64,000 bases of DNA from Anodontia alba (GCA_964016985.1 OZ024830.1:16520419-16584418); one strand, 5' to 3'; shown: positions 1 through 11,495, numbered from the stretch's first letter. The notes: generated by a model from the sequence alone, not told the origin. Program-made: numbers and translations.

Positions 1-124
1 CATCCACATATACAGAGGAACAATCAGCTGCCACCTGTTGATGATGAAGAACAAAACTATAATTAGTGGAATAAATGGACAAATATTTTTTTGTAATTCT
101 ACACTAAAAAAAAAAACAAAAAAA

Positions 125-356
125 CTTAAGCGCTTACGCATGCTGATTAAATATTTTTAGCGAAAGACATAGAAATATTTTTCAGACATATAGAATTTTT
201 TTTTTTTTTTTTCTCTAGAAAACGGGTTTTGACATTACATGCAAATTGTCTCCATTGGAGACAATTTGCATTAAAGTCAAATCCTGTTTTCTAGGAAAAA
301 TAAGAAAAATATCACCAATTTCCCATCTGCTGAATTTGCCCAGAGATTGGTAAAAC
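125..356. mobile_element. MITE-C, diverged copy
   Basis: Palindromic element with central ATGCAAATTGTCTCC / GGAGACAATTTGCAT arms and the outer TTTCTCTAGAAAA / TTTTCTAGGAAAA arms, ending near GCTGAATTTGCCCAGAG. The left end is eroded and contains a 16-bp T run. Confidence 0.75.
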
Positions 357-439
357 TTAATGAAACTCAACATTAGAGAAACCCTCCCTTATGACACGAG
401 TGCCTATCAAGCTAACAGAGATGATATTTTAGGCAAAAC

Positions 440-646
440 TTAACCCTTGTCCTGCTGAACCCGGATATGCCCTGCTTTTGCAAACAATGTGGCTCCAGAT
501 CAGCTGGCTTCTAAAAGCCAACTGATCTGGATCTGCACTGTTTATCATAAAGTATATGAATTTGTATCAACCTCGATCAAGCTATCTGATTGGCTGAAAA
601 TTAGAAGTGGGCATGGCATGTTTATTTATTCAGCATGGCAAGGGTA
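440..646. mobile_element. MITE-A
   Basis: Begins TTAACCCTTGTCCTGCTGAA and ends in the inverse CATGGCAAGGGTAA. The central hairpin is CCAGATCAGCTGGCTTCT / AAGCCAACTGATCTGG. TTAA plus CCC termini suggest a piggyBac-type non-autonomous element; the right TTAA is mutated to GTAA. Confidence 0.85.
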
Positions 647-1138
647 AAGTTTACACCTCAACATTCATTGTGGGCATTCAGTTAGACTTGGGATTTCAAT
701 GGGTAGCCACCTCTGAGAGCCACCTAATGTAAAAAATAACAAAAACATACTTTATATATGGGGCAAAGCAGTATGGTCAGGTTCTGAAAAGACTGCTAAT
801 ATACTGCCAAGTGGATATTGCAGTGTGTATAAGCAACAGTGCACACCCTGATTAAACTTTGCAGCTTCGCAGATGGACATGGCTGCATTGGTCAACAGGT
901 CCCTTTTCACTTAGATGGCCTCAATTTGTTAATGTGTGCTGAAAGTGTCTGAGGTTGATATTAAATGAATCAGCAAATATCAAGACCAGTAATCCACACA
1001 GACATAACAAAAGGTTCAATGCATCCAATTCTATTAGACATACAAATAATGCATTGCAGATATGCAAATTATGGTCCCTTGGCATTCCAAAAACAGTTGA
1101 TCAGAACCACAGCAAAATAGATCCTAAAAGAAATTACC
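647..1138. other. no recognisable feature
   Basis: Unique-looking AT-rich sequence without a convincing open frame, tRNA or inverted repeat. The 62-residue frame at 955-1143 has no coding character. Confidence 0.6.
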
Positions 1139-1613
1139 CTTGAGAGCCATGAACACACTCACAAAACAGAAAACAGCTGAACTTGCAAGTTTTCTGGGCT
1201 AGTATTGCTAGTTTTGGCCAATTAGGCCTCATCACTGACCCTCATATAAGTTTTTATAAAATCCCAGAGTGGGCTCAGTGATCACAAAGGACCAGAAAAT
1301 ATGAACTCCACTATAGTGAAGTATGGAGAGAGGATTAAAGCTGCCACACGGCACTTACACCAACTATGGTAAAGATAAATCGATTGTTTAAGGACTGACC
1401 CTTGGGAGCAATGAACAACACTGAAAACCGCCTAAGTGTCAAGTTTTCTGTGTCAGATCAGCTAGTTTTGGCCTGTTAGGCTCATCAGTGACCCTCACAT
1501 ACACTACATTATAGTGAAGTTCAGGGAGATATTTACGGCTGCCACACAGCACTAACACCAGCTGCAGTGAACAGAAACAAATTCTAAAAGGAATGATCCT
1601 TGAGAGAAATGAA
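1139..1613. repeat. about 260-bp tandem duplication, with a third partial unit at 8262-8330
   Basis: Two diverged units are visible. Each runs from CTTGAGAGCCATGAAC-like sequence through TAGTTTTGGCC and CTGCCACACNGCACT to TCCTAAAAG-like sequence. A third unit starts at about 1598 and is interrupted at 1614 by the E2 element. It resumes at 8262 with CACTCACAAAAGGACCAG, matching the position in unit one that reads CACTCACAAAACAG. Confidence 0.65.
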
Positions 1614-1704
1614 TACAGTAATAACCCGAAGTATTGGGTCACCTTATCTACATAGGTCTAGATAAGAGTGGGTATCAGGTAAATAATTTTCTTATTTCTC
1701 AACG

Positions 1705-2038
1705 AAAATGAAGTTTTTTAAAAGTAAAACATATTGTAACGAGTAATACTTAACCTATAGATAATGTGCTGCTATTCTCTTCTGTTTTCACACCTTCCAC
1801 AGAAAAAAAACGACCTTTCAGTCGTTAATAAAAGTCTTAAACCAGAAGGTCCCTTAGGCAGTTACCTGTGTGACATAACTCTTCCCGCTCAATTGACCAC
1901 GTGTCAGTTTCTTTTATGTGTAAAACAATAGACACAATTAGGAGAGATAAGCGAGGGTGGGCGGAGGGAGATAATTGATTATCTATAGGTTAAGTATTAC
2001 TCGTTAAAATATTTTTTACTTTTAAAAAACTTCATTTT
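1705..2038. mobile_element. palindrome with 45-bp arms, split at its central TTAA
   Basis: Arms 1705-1749 and 1994-2038 are inverted copies differing at two positions of 45 by eye. The outer ends read AAAATGAAG / CTTCATTTT. Without the insertion the centre would read GAGTAATACTTAAGTATTAC. It is probably a hairpin MITE whose central TTAA received the element at 1750-1993. Confidence 0.75.
1750..1993. mobile_element. short TTAA element (CCTATAGATAAT ends)
   Basis: 244 bp bounded by TTAA at both sides. The ends are CCTATAGATAATGTGCTGCT on the left and ATTATCTATAGG on the right. Its left 165 bp are nearly identical, in inverse orientation, to the right end of the 5.8-kb element at 2053-7824, so it looks like a short relative of that element. 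TTAA target and CC termini suggest the piggyBac type. No coding capacity. Confidence 0.78.
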
Positions 2039-2099
2039 AACTTCATAATACATTAACCTATAGATAATGTGCTAGAATTTGCAGAATAGGAGGGAGGTG

Positions 2100-5000
2100 C
2101 TCTCCTAATTCTAACACCAATAATATCTCACCACTTCTGGTTAAGACTCAGGAAACTCAAAGGAATCAGATACATTCTAATTCTATATTTAATAGAAAGA
2201 ATGATCTAGATTCACAAAATAGCATATCTTTAAGGTGTTATGATCTAACAACCTTATATATATTAGTAGACTCTAGAGGAAGCCAGTTCTTAAGTCTCAG
2301 AGACCTAACATTGGCCCCCCCCTCCTCTTTTTTTCTTTTTGGGAAACAACAATTGGCTTCAAAAAGAAAAGGGAGTCATTGAGACATAACATAAATATTC
2401 CATCGCAAAGTAAGCTAGGAATATAGAAATATTTTCAAAACAAAATTTGTAAAACAAAAAGCCAAGACCATACACTGTAAGTAGTCTATGTAGGGTCTTG
2501 AATAAATAAGGAAAAGTCTACTCGGTGGAGTTTCCTATAGATAACTGACATATGTAGATATTTTGGATAAAATTCTAGATATGTGAAGCTATGTAATTGT
2601 AATAGTCTAAGCTATTAGAATTATAAACTAATTAGATTCTGTTAATTGGAGCGACAGGACAGTTTCCGATGAACAGACACAGACTTAAAATAACCATAAT
2701 ATGTAATTATTTCCCTTTGATCAAATTAAAGAAGGGGAGATAATAAAAGTAGATGGAGTTAACTTAACTATAACTAAGTTATCCATCAGAAGAAAAAAAG
2801 TATAGACAAACATAATGGTTAAAACTATTGCTAGACTAATTGTATTACGGATTTTTAGTCAAGCAATAAAATAATACAGAGTTTGCATATAACTGCTGGG
2901 AAGAAAAAACAACCTAAACCATTGATAATTAGTTTTGTCATAGACATATAAAAGCGTTTGATGTCCTGACAAAAAAATAAAGAATAAACTGTCAACATCA
3001 TAACTTAAGAGTTTGACAGAGAATAAGAGAGATAAGAATAAGGTTGATCGCAGCAAACTGTATGACGGTCATAGTTTGGCTAAATCTTACTGTATTGATA
3101 AGATTAAGCAATAATAAATAAGCTGGATAGAATCTTTCTATACCAGAAGATTGCCATGAAAAGTACTCCTGAGTAAATAATCATGGAAATCAAGAAATGT
3201 TAAAAAATCCACTTTGATACGAATCAAAATGTTCATAAAAAGAGAAGGACTCAGAGAAAAAGTAATAGTGTGATAATCTCTGAAGAAAGATTATACAATA
3301 ATACTGATTAATAATCTCAAAAAACACTTAATTTATAAGTTAAGAGATAGTATTACTATTCTATACGCATATTTAAGAATAGTAAGAAATATATTAATAC
3401 TAAATAAAAATTATACTACTGAACAAAATTCCCGCTATAAATAATAGGTTAAGCATAACTATTTATTAAGCAAGGAATTATTAAACATATAACTCTCTAT
3501 AAAATTACTGCCCGGAAATTTTATAGATAAACATTCAATCAAATTTTTAGAATTGAATATTAATAGAATAAAATCTATGTCTGCATAATTGGTAATTCCT
3601 GAAATTTCAAATTACGTACTCGCAAATGAGTTCAGGAAGAAAATACATATATATACTCTCGAGATCTATGTGTAAACCATAGAGAGTAATAATATTATTA
3701 CTGCGATCCCTGACGGAAGGGTAAAAACATGTATATGAAAGAGATAATAATTAATTTAACGTCATATAGGTTTAAGATAAAATTTGTTTAATCTTTAACC
3801 AATATGCAGCAACAGTGACTCGATATTCTGTATTCGTATGTAGAAAAAGAGTACTTAGTCATTAGAATTTTGTATGACTGAAACAGAGATAATGGGATCT
3901 AAAAGGATGCATCTCCATGAACTGAATCGAAGGATAATATCCATTCTAAAAAACTAGGGCTTGTTTTAGGCTTAGTTTAACAAGCGTAGAATTGAATTAT
4001 TTCTAAGTATTCATGAAGTCGTTATGCTCTGAATACTGAGAAAAATGTTAAAATACTGTTTAGGAAAAAAAAGTGACTGTTCCACAATGTTAGCTAGATT
4101 TAAACCTGGAACGTAGCGAGAAGGTCAATCTAATTTAAAAGTAAGATGAGAAAGATAAATAATGAAGACAGATATATAAATATCGGAATAATATATTATC
4201 TCCAACAATTATCAAATAATCTGAATGTTTAAAAGCATAAATACTACTCGAAAGTTTATTTACCGAATGTATAATCGGAGAAAACTTTCAGTATGTTCAA
4301 AAACATATCACAAAAGTAAGATCTGACCAGGACGTAGGTGCAGCACTTACTAAGTTGTGAAGTTAATATAAACATATTTTATATTATAAATTGAAGCAGT
4401 GCATTTCAAAATCATCGACATCTTGAAATGACTTATTGTGTGGAAAAATAAATAAATATCCAGTTTCGGAAAAGATATTTATCTATATATATAGACCATT
4501 TTTGATGCGGACTGGAAATCAAGATATTAATCTTTGCATTATTCGCAAACTGAACTTGAACTCTTAGCGAGAATTACTATGATCCCTTTAACGAATGTAA
4601 ACATAAAGGAGGGGTAAAGAGATAATTAAGAGTGTCTTAATTCTTTACCGGCTCGTAATTAAGGATGTTTTCCCTTTTGTCTAAGCCTAGACTATAGATT
4701 GATTAATATAAATATAATAATATCTGCTATTATGAGGTAAACTCTCGTTAATTAACCTCTAAGCATATATCAAAAATATATATCAACATAATCTAGAGCT
4801 TCCGTAAGTTTAGAGGAAGGAAATGATTGACTTTGGCAGTTTCTGAATAGTTACAAAGTCAATAAAACAAAATATCAAAAGGAAAGTATTGTATATAATA
4901 TCTAATTTAGGCAATAATAATCTGTCACGTACTGAATAATTAATGCCTTTACTAAATATGTATCCATTGTCAATACCAAAGTGCAAGAAAATTTTGATTG

Positions 5001-6937
5001 ACATGGACTCTAGTTATAAATAAAATATTAGAGGTATAGAGTTAGTCGAAGCAAAACTATTCCTCAATAAGATAAAGTAGACCTATAATATACGAGGATT
5101 AATTGGGTCTAGAAATTATAATCATAATAAAATTATTATTCCAATATGAAGAATCTTCGGCGTAATAGATTCTTACTGAGGCAAAAATATCTGGTATATT
5201 GCTATCGTAGTCTTAAATGATCCAGAAGAAAAAATAAAACAGGCAAAGTAAAGAACGTATCGAATTATATCTATGCCTAAATATAAGATTTTTTTCTTAT
5301 TTATTATTTTATAGCAGAGTTTAGACAGAGCACGACTGACCTAGACTCTTATATAATCAATCAAAAGATAGTATAAAATAGAATAATAGCTTATCGGATC
5401 AACTATTTTCCATGTAGAAAAGGCAAAAGGAAAATATGTACCTCAACTAGAATTTTAAATCGTAGTAATCTAGAGAGGTAGCGAATAAATAAATAAACTG
5501 TTAATTTATTTATCTGGTTGGTGTAAATTTCCGATACCTTAAGAATGAAAAATTAATAGAAAGTAGAAAAGATCGATTGCTACTTTCTTGTCAATTTACT
5601 CCTTAGATTACATGCTGATTACATATCGGAGCATGTAGAAGAAAAACAGGGGAGGAAAGAAGAAAATTTTTTAGATTTCGTGTATATTTTTCTTCTTATA
5701 AATAACGATAGTTTTATAGTTCACCTTTGCCCTAGAGCCGAATAAGGTGAATATGTAAGAAGTTAATCTCTTTGTAGCGAATAAAAGAGATATGATTATA
5801 GCTGGAAGTATCTTCTACACTTAGTGAATGAATTACGAATTTGATCGTAACCGATAATTCTTAATTCATTTTCAATAATAAATATATATATAGAATTTAA
5901 GTCAAGTTCAAAAGTGACTGGACAGAATTCAACAATATAAATGACTACTAGGTATTAGAACCCATCGCTGTCATTCAATAACCTATAATCCAAGACTATA
6001 CATGTCTATAGTGGTTATCAAATAAATATATGTTGAGCGAGTACTAGTGACTACTACTCGGACACTAGTAATCCGACACAAAGTCTACGAAACTACTGCC
6101 CGGTGGAATTTCCTTAGAATGACCTGGCACTACTCTACGAAGTGCCTCCCGATGAAATTTTCGTTAGAGCCGGAATTTAACCGCTTTCTAGCGAATTAAA
6201 GAGATAAAACATCATTTGAATGAACTGGCACTAGTCTACAAACTGCTGCCCGGTAAGAATTTTGTTATAGTCGGAAGTTTAACTCTTTCTAGCGGATAAA
6301 AGAGATAAAACATAAGTTAATTTAAAATATTAATAGAATTACACACCTATAATAAGTCAATGGAATATTAAAGATTCTAGTCTGATTTGGGAAAGACTGT
6401 ACAGAATTTTTTGTATAAAAAGTTATTATGTATTTCACTTAATAACCTATATCCATTGACTTAAACGTGAATGGAGCTCTATGAACGATAATAGATTGTT
6501 CGGGAATTAGTGATCATTATTTTGACACTAGTTACCCGACACAATGACCGGACACTAGTATTCGTAACTGTTGCCCGGTAAAGTTACAAGTAATTTGACA
6601 AACTGATTGAATAGTAGTATTCGTAACTCTAGTCCGATGAAAAAGGGAGATTATATATGAAAACTGAGCGGGCACAAGTATTCGAAACTTTTCCCCGAAA
6701 ATAATTAATTATTAGGCAAAAATTGACCAGACACTTTCTGTAAAAGTTTGCCTGGTGAAAAATCAGAAATAATATAATAATATGACCGGGTATAAGTATC
6801 AGAAATATTACTGATACTTTGCCCAGTGAAAAAATTTTTTAATAATTAGACATAATGACCGGAAGTTAGTATATGTGACTATTTTGTCCGGTGAAATATG
6901 TCAAAAACTAAGTCTTTCCAGAAAATAATTAAATTAT
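2100..6937. repeat. degenerate hairpin-rich tandem units inside the 5.8-kb element
   Basis: A box like TAGCGAATAAAAGAGATAA recurs at about 5775, 6188 and 6287, with weaker relatives near 3735, 4110, 4565 and 5475. A companion box like CTGCCCGGTGAAATTT recurs near 3508, 6098, 6148, 6248 and 6565, with GACCGGACACTAGT-type partners. Short imperfect hairpins occur throughout, for example the AATTAATAGAAAGTAG / CTACTTTCTTGTCAATT pair near 5551-5595 and the AAGTCAATGGA / TCCATTGACTT pair near 6354-6465. There is no codon structure. Confidence 0.5.
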
Positions 6938-7141
6938 TGACTGGAGACTAGTTGACTGGTGCCTGGTTGATCGGTGACTGGTGACTTGGTGACTGGTGAC
7001 TGGTGACTGGGTGACTGGTGCCTGGTTGACTGGCACCTGGATGACTGGTGACTGGTTGACTGGCACCTGATTGACTGGTGACTGGTGAAGCTGATTGACT
7101 GGTGCCTGGTTGACTGGTGACTGGATGACTGGTGACTGGTG
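6938..7141. repeat. minisatellite of GACTGGTGACTGG-type units
   Basis: About 200 bp of GACTGGTG, CCTGGTT and ACTGGAT permutations with a basic period near 7-11 bp that shifts along the array. It abuts the GACCGGA-box repeats and may have arisen from one of them. The boundary at 7141 is sharp. Confidence 0.85.
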
Positions 7142-7660
7142 GACTTAGACTTTATCGGATACTAAGTACCCAAAGATGCCACCTTGATGGGTCTTACCCC
7201 GGCAGTATAGCCATATGGGGTGGGGCTCCCATCAGTAAAGAATTGTCTTATAACCCATCAAGGGTTGACAAGTTCTTTACAATCAGCTTCTCCACCATGA
7301 GAATCTTTAGCCAACTGAAGATCTCTGCAAAGAAAAGTCCAGGAAAAACATATCGTTATTGCTGAATAACCTGGAACGAAAAGAACAAAAATATTCTGCA
7401 TATATAAACACGACTATCGAACCGATCGCGCACGAGCGTTGTGCCGAATAGGGAGAGTCGCGAAAACGCATGTGGAAAAAGACCAGTCAAAAATACATGG
7501 AATCGAAAATTGAAAATTTTAAATAATAACACAGAAAGTGAAAGGAGTGATAAATAAACAAAAGAAACACAAGGATACATAAATTTATCCGTGAGGAAAG
7601 AAATAATCCAAATTTCTATCACAGGTAAATAATCCTTGTTGAATTTCTTTGTCCACAGAA
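7142..7660. other. GC-richer tail of the 5.8-kb element
   Basis: Composition differs from the AT-rich interior. On the minus strand 7150-7330 there is a broken frame reading QFFTDGSPTPYGY, which slightly resembles an RNase H/peptidase stretch of BEL/Pao retroelements. It has an in-frame stop and is too short to assign. CpG dinucleotides cluster at 7410-7470. Confidence 0.3.
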
Positions 7661-7980
7661 AAGAAACTGACACGTGGTCAATTGAGCGGGAAGAGTTACT
7701 TCACACAGGTAACTGCCTAAGGGACCTTCTGGTTTAAGACTTTAATTAACAACTGAAAGGTCGTTTTTTTTCTGTGGAAGGTGTGAAAACAGAAGAGAAC
7801 AGCAGCACATTATCTATAGGTTAATGTATTATGAAGTTAAAACATATGTTGTGGGTACTCATTGGAAGTGCTTCGGCAAGGCACTTCTAATGAGTAGATA
7901 CTTTTTGAGTGAAAAAGGCATCTTGTTAAGAGCTATGTATCTACTTACCAAATGTGTCCTAAAATTTGAAATAGTCCATT

Positions 7981-8106
7981 TGTTTGTTTGAGATGAGGTT
8001 TTACGGCCCATTCAGCCCAATGGGGTCATGTTGAGGGCAGTCAGTTTACCTAACCACACTTTTCCTGGGCGAGCTTAGTCCTCTAAGCGGTAAACCAGTA
8101 TTATAC
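7981..8106 (-). mobile_element. SINE-1, truncated
   Basis: Contains the tail-proximal SINE-1 block (AGGTTTTACGGCCCATTCAG, TTTACCTAACCACACTTTTC, TTAGTCCTCTAAGCGG). Flanked by AGTCCATT at 7973-7980 and 8107-8114, an 8-bp target duplication in the E2 element. The tRNA-like head is missing. Confidence 0.8.
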
Positions 8107-8326
8107 AGTCCATTCTACTACCTCTTGAAGTATCTAAAATATTGCTGTATGTAATGCAAACAGTGTAGACTCCGATCAAATGCCACATTCTAAGGCCTCT
8201 GATTTGGGTTTATAATGTTTGCAAACACCTATCTGTCCCAATACTTCGGGTTATTACAGTACACTCACAAAAGGACCAGATATATATGAACTACACTAAA
8301 GCCCTGCAAGACAACATAACTCTAGA

Positions 8327-8440
8327 CAACAGGGGTATTCTGATATTTTTCTTATTTCTCTGTGAAAACGTATTTTGTGGGTACTCATTAGAAGTGCTTC
8401 TGGAGAAATAAGACAAACATTAATACCATATTTGTTCTAA
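8327..8440. mobile_element. MITE-B, half copy
   Basis: GATATTTTTCTTATTTCTC, then TTGTGGGTACTCATTAGAAG, then directly into GAGAAATAAGA. The second core arm is lost. Confidence 0.7.
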
Positions 8441-8974
8441 TATAAACCCCCACTCTAATAAACACCCTCTCCTACTTTTTTAGGAGAAAAGCATTACTAA
8501 ACATTATGCAAAATTGGGTTAAGGCCATCCAAATATCTTATTTTTGGCCCACATTTGGACTCAATACTGTCATTTTAGCAGCAGTGAATTGCAATGCCCC
8601 CAGAGAATATATATGAATAAATATGGTACATTTTTGGGTGAGAGAAATGACTTAGCTGGAGCCACGTAGGAAGATTAATTTTGCATGGAGCTTTATTCTA
8701 AATGAGAAATTTTAGTTGTGTTTGGCAGCATCTTATTGGAAACTATTTGTCTTTTCTATCTCACTTATTTACACTAAAATTAAATTTACCACCAGTAATG
8801 GTCTGGCCTGAATCCAGTTTTTATAATAAAGTGATTTTCTCCTCTTTTTTTTTCTTTCCTTTTTTTAATAACAAAAAAAAAAAATAGCATTTTTTATTTG
8901 TTTTCTGTACTGAATTTTAATTATTGGTGAAACAGTAAAAAAAAAAAAAAAAAAATTCAAGGCTTATCAGCTGC
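8441..8974. other. AT-rich sequence, no gene
   Basis: Contains A and T runs (8846-8884, 8936-8955). No inverted repeat or coding signal recognised. Confidence 0.55.
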
Positions 8975-9173
8975 TACCATAATAACCCTAGGTATTTGGA
9001 CAGTAAGGCCGAGCTAACAGTTTAAATCAGATGCCACATTCTGCAGCATCTCATCTGGCTCTACACGGCTTGCCACTCATCCAGCGCCTTTAGAAACTTC
9101 AACAACCAGTCAACTTGTTGAAATTTTAGGTCAAGAATGGTTAAGGTGTTTCAATGTTTAAGGTAAATACTGT
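8975..9173. mobile_element. MITE-E
   Basis: Starts TACCATAATAACCCTAGG, has the core GATGCCACATTCTGCAGCATC and ends AAGGTAAATACTGTA. Confidence 0.75.
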
Positions 9174-9216
9174 ATGTTCAACAGTTAACTGTTGCATCTT
9201 AGCAGGATTATGAACC

Positions 9217-9691
9217 CAGGCCTCCTAGTGGCCCACTTTGAAAATATAGGTTTTTATACAGGTTCTTCTTCCTCAAAATATAGGTTATTTACAGGTTTTT
9301 CAATAAAAAATATAGGTTAAAGAAAGGTTCTTCCAAACTCACAATTAGATTTAAAACTGAAGAAAAAATATTTGATGAATTTTTGGGCCAAAATTATTCT
9401 GATAAGGTTGATCTGAATTTTACAAAGTCCGAGCGAGCAAAGCGAGCGAGGAAAAAAATTACAATTTCTTGACAGTTTTCATCACTTTTTTGGGACTAAA
9501 ATGTAAAAATAGTAGGGTATTTTGAAGAAAAGTTAGGGTTGAGTCGCGAGAAGGTTCAAAATGTGAAAAATATAGGTTTTTTCATGAAAATACAGGCTTT
9601 TCATAAGTTTTATGAACAAAATAAAGGTTTTATAGGTTTGACACAAAATTATAGGTTATTATAGGTTTTATAGGTTTTGCTAGGAGGCCTG
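9217..9691. mobile_element. 475-bp element with CAGGCCTCCTAG ends
   Basis: Termini CAGGCCTCCTAG and CTAGGAGGCCTG are exact inverses, flanked by TGAACC at 9211-9216 and 9692-9697. The interior repeats ATAGGTTTT-like words on both halves and carries GAGCGAGCAAAGCGAGCGAG near 9430. Superfamily unknown. Confidence 0.7.
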
Positions 9692-9710
9692 TGAACCTGA
9701 TGACTGATAG

Positions 9711-9897
9711 AAAGCTCCAGATAAGAGGGTGTATTCACATAATTTTTTTATTTCTCCACAAAAACATATATTGTGGGTTCTCAATAGAAGTGCCTCTGTG
9801 AGGTGCTTCTAATGAGTACCACAATAATGTTTTTGTAGAGAAATAAGAAAATAATCAATACTTTTCGGTTAGAAAAAGCATGTTATCTGGAGTAATG
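9711..9897. mobile_element. MITE-B
   Basis: Runs from GCTCCAGATAAGAGGG through both core arms to TTATCTGGAGTAATG. Confidence 0.85.
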
Positions 9898-9959
9898 CTG
9901 ACAGATAGGTGTCTGGCAGACTGGTTTACAAGTTCATTCAGATTCTACCTGGAAAGTTA

Positions 9960-10850
9960 GAAGTATTAACTAAACCAATTCAAAGGTTCAGGAGGTACAT
10001 TGTACTGGTTTCTAAAAGCTTCAACCAAAAAGTTTAATATAAAATTTCTGAGTCTGTGACCTTGACCTCATGACAATGAGTGGAGCAGAGTGGCACCTTT
10101 TAAAACTTCAGACCATGTATCTAACATCTGTCCAAGTATTAACTAAATCAATTCAAAGGTTAAAATGGTACCAGTTTCTAAAAACTTCAACCAAAAAGTT
10201 CAATATAAAATTTCTCTGTCTGTGACCTTGACCTCATTGCGGCCACTGAGTTGGTTGGAGGTGGTACCTTGTAAAACTTTAGACCTGTATCTAATATATG
10301 TCAAAGTATCAAGTTAAGGAGCTATGTGCCTCTAAAACTTAATAAAAAATTTAACATTCTGTTTCATTTGATCTGGGTCTATACTGTTTGCCACTTTCCC
10401 AGCAGTTTTAAACATGTCAAAATTATGAAATTAAGAGATCTTAAAAACTCTGACACAAAACTTAAACATAAAATTTCAAAGTCTGTGTAAAATTTTGCAC
10501 CAATATCTATAATCATACCAGATATCATACCAAATATACAGTAAATCCATGCAAAAGATTTAGAAATTAAGAGATCTTAAAGACTTTGATGCAAATCTTT
10601 AACATAAAATTTCTGCCCTTGACTTCGACCTCTAGGTCATGAGGTCATGAGCAGGGGTGTGGATAGTGCTCAATAAAATTTTGGACCAACATCTATAATC
10701 ATACCAGATACATCTGAGAATTTAGACAATATAGGGTCTCAAAAACTTTAATGTAAAACTTTTAACATTTTTGTTAACGCCAACGCCAATGGTGGGGATA
10801 CAGCAATAGCTCTTTCTGTCTCGGGGTGGTGGGGGGGGTTAACTTCCTAT
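9960..10850. repeat. L repeat, degenerate tandem
   Basis: At least three diverged units with TCTGTGACCTTGACCTCATG, AAAACTTTAGACC and ATCTAATATATGTC-like words. The end reads AACGCCAATGGTGGGGATAC then AATAGCTCTT, the typical L terminus. Confidence 0.65.
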
Positions 10851-10857
10851 ATATTGC

Positions 10858-11227
10858 ATAGTACAGATGTGCGTGCCGAATGGCCTCCTTTTTCAGCCTG
10901 CCAACAAGTATATGATTGGCCCCCTTTTATCAGGAAAAAGTATATGATTGACCCCATTTTTCTGGATTGGTATATAAAAGGCCCCACTTTTCCGATGTAG
11001 CCCGTATTTTTTGTTCAGAGATTGTTCGAGGCTGCTTGTTCGCTTTGTATTCAATGAACTGACTGCAATACTTGTCTAACTACCAGCAATAAATGGGTAC
11101 AAAAATCAAAGGGCAGTATATGAATGGGTCAACATTTCAGACGATCTAGTATATGAATGGATCCGTTTTTTCAAAGGCCAGGTATATGAAGGGGTAGGTT
11201 TCGAAATACTGGCTCGAACACTTGTAC
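10858..11227. repeat. repeats of TATATGAATGGG / TATATGATTGGCCCC type
   Basis: Words like AAGTATATGATTGGCCCCC occur three times in the first half; AGTATATGAATGGGTC-like words occur three times in the second, with a unique GTTCAGAGATTGTTCGAGGC spacer between. Confidence 0.5.
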
Positions 11228-11235
11228 CACAATTA

Positions 11236-11276
11236 CCACCCCCCCCCCACCCCCCCCCCCCCCCACCCCCACCCTC
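11236..11276. repeat. poly-C tract
   Basis: About 40 bases almost entirely C with isolated A. Could form G-quadruplex on the minus strand; the length is uncertain in any assembly. Confidence 0.85.
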
Positions 11277-11495
11277 CCCTGAGCTTCCTGTACTTTTGTA
11301 CAGACAAGCTAAAAATCAGTATGCCATCTGCTGAAAATTTTACTTCTATTCTGGTTACAAAATACCATCCCTTGGGTTTTGCTTGATGTTAATTAAATCT
11401 TGTTTGAAATAATCTAGATTCGAGACAAAACTATTGACAATATACTGTATTTATCCTAAATATTGGGACACCTTAACTCCTAGTCCTACTTGTCC

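Larger units (their letters stand above)
2053..7824. mobile_element. 5.8-kb TTAA element without genes
   Basis: Bounded by TTAA plus CCTATAGATAATGTGCT on the left and the exact inverse on the right. Flanking arms 2035-2052 and 7825-7842 are an 18-of-18 palindrome whose centre is the TTAA. Only the terminal 17 bp are shared between its two ends; the right 165 bp match the neighbouring short element. No open frame above 105 codons, and no transposase motif seen on either strand. The interior is AT-rich (roughly 2100-6937), then a minisatellite (6938-7141), then a GC-richer tail (7142-7660) with clustered CpG around 7410-7470. A large non-autonomous element is the simplest reading. Confidence 0.7.
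1651..7937. mobile_element. MITE-B split by a 6.1-kb insertion
   Basis: The left part 1651-1704 (CATAGGTCTAGATAAG to TTTCTCAACGAAAA) and the right part 7843-7937 (CATATGTTGTGGGTACTC to AAGAGCTATG) together make one MITE-B; compare the intact copy at 35183-35361. A 6-bp TATCTA flanks both ends (1645-1650 and 7938-7943), taken as the target duplication. Confidence 0.8.
1614..8261. mobile_element. MITE-E2 copy expanded by nested insertions
   Basis: The left end TACAGTAATAACCCGAAGT and the right end ACTTCGGGTTATTACAGTA are inverse copies, each with a TA at its border, inside a tandem unit that shows the uninterrupted sequence. Between them, E-type sequence (TGTCCTAAAATTTGAA, AAACAGTGTAGACTCC) resumes only after 7944. 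Everything from 1651 to 7937 is therefore insertion into this element, as is a SINE at 7981-8106. The original element was probably about 250 bp. Confidence 0.75.

Noticed and set aside
7141..7330. Minus-strand fragment QFFTDGSPTPYGY resembling BEL/Pao pol.
   Set aside because: Too short, interrupted by a stop, no flanking pol motifs, so it stays an aside in the element's tail.
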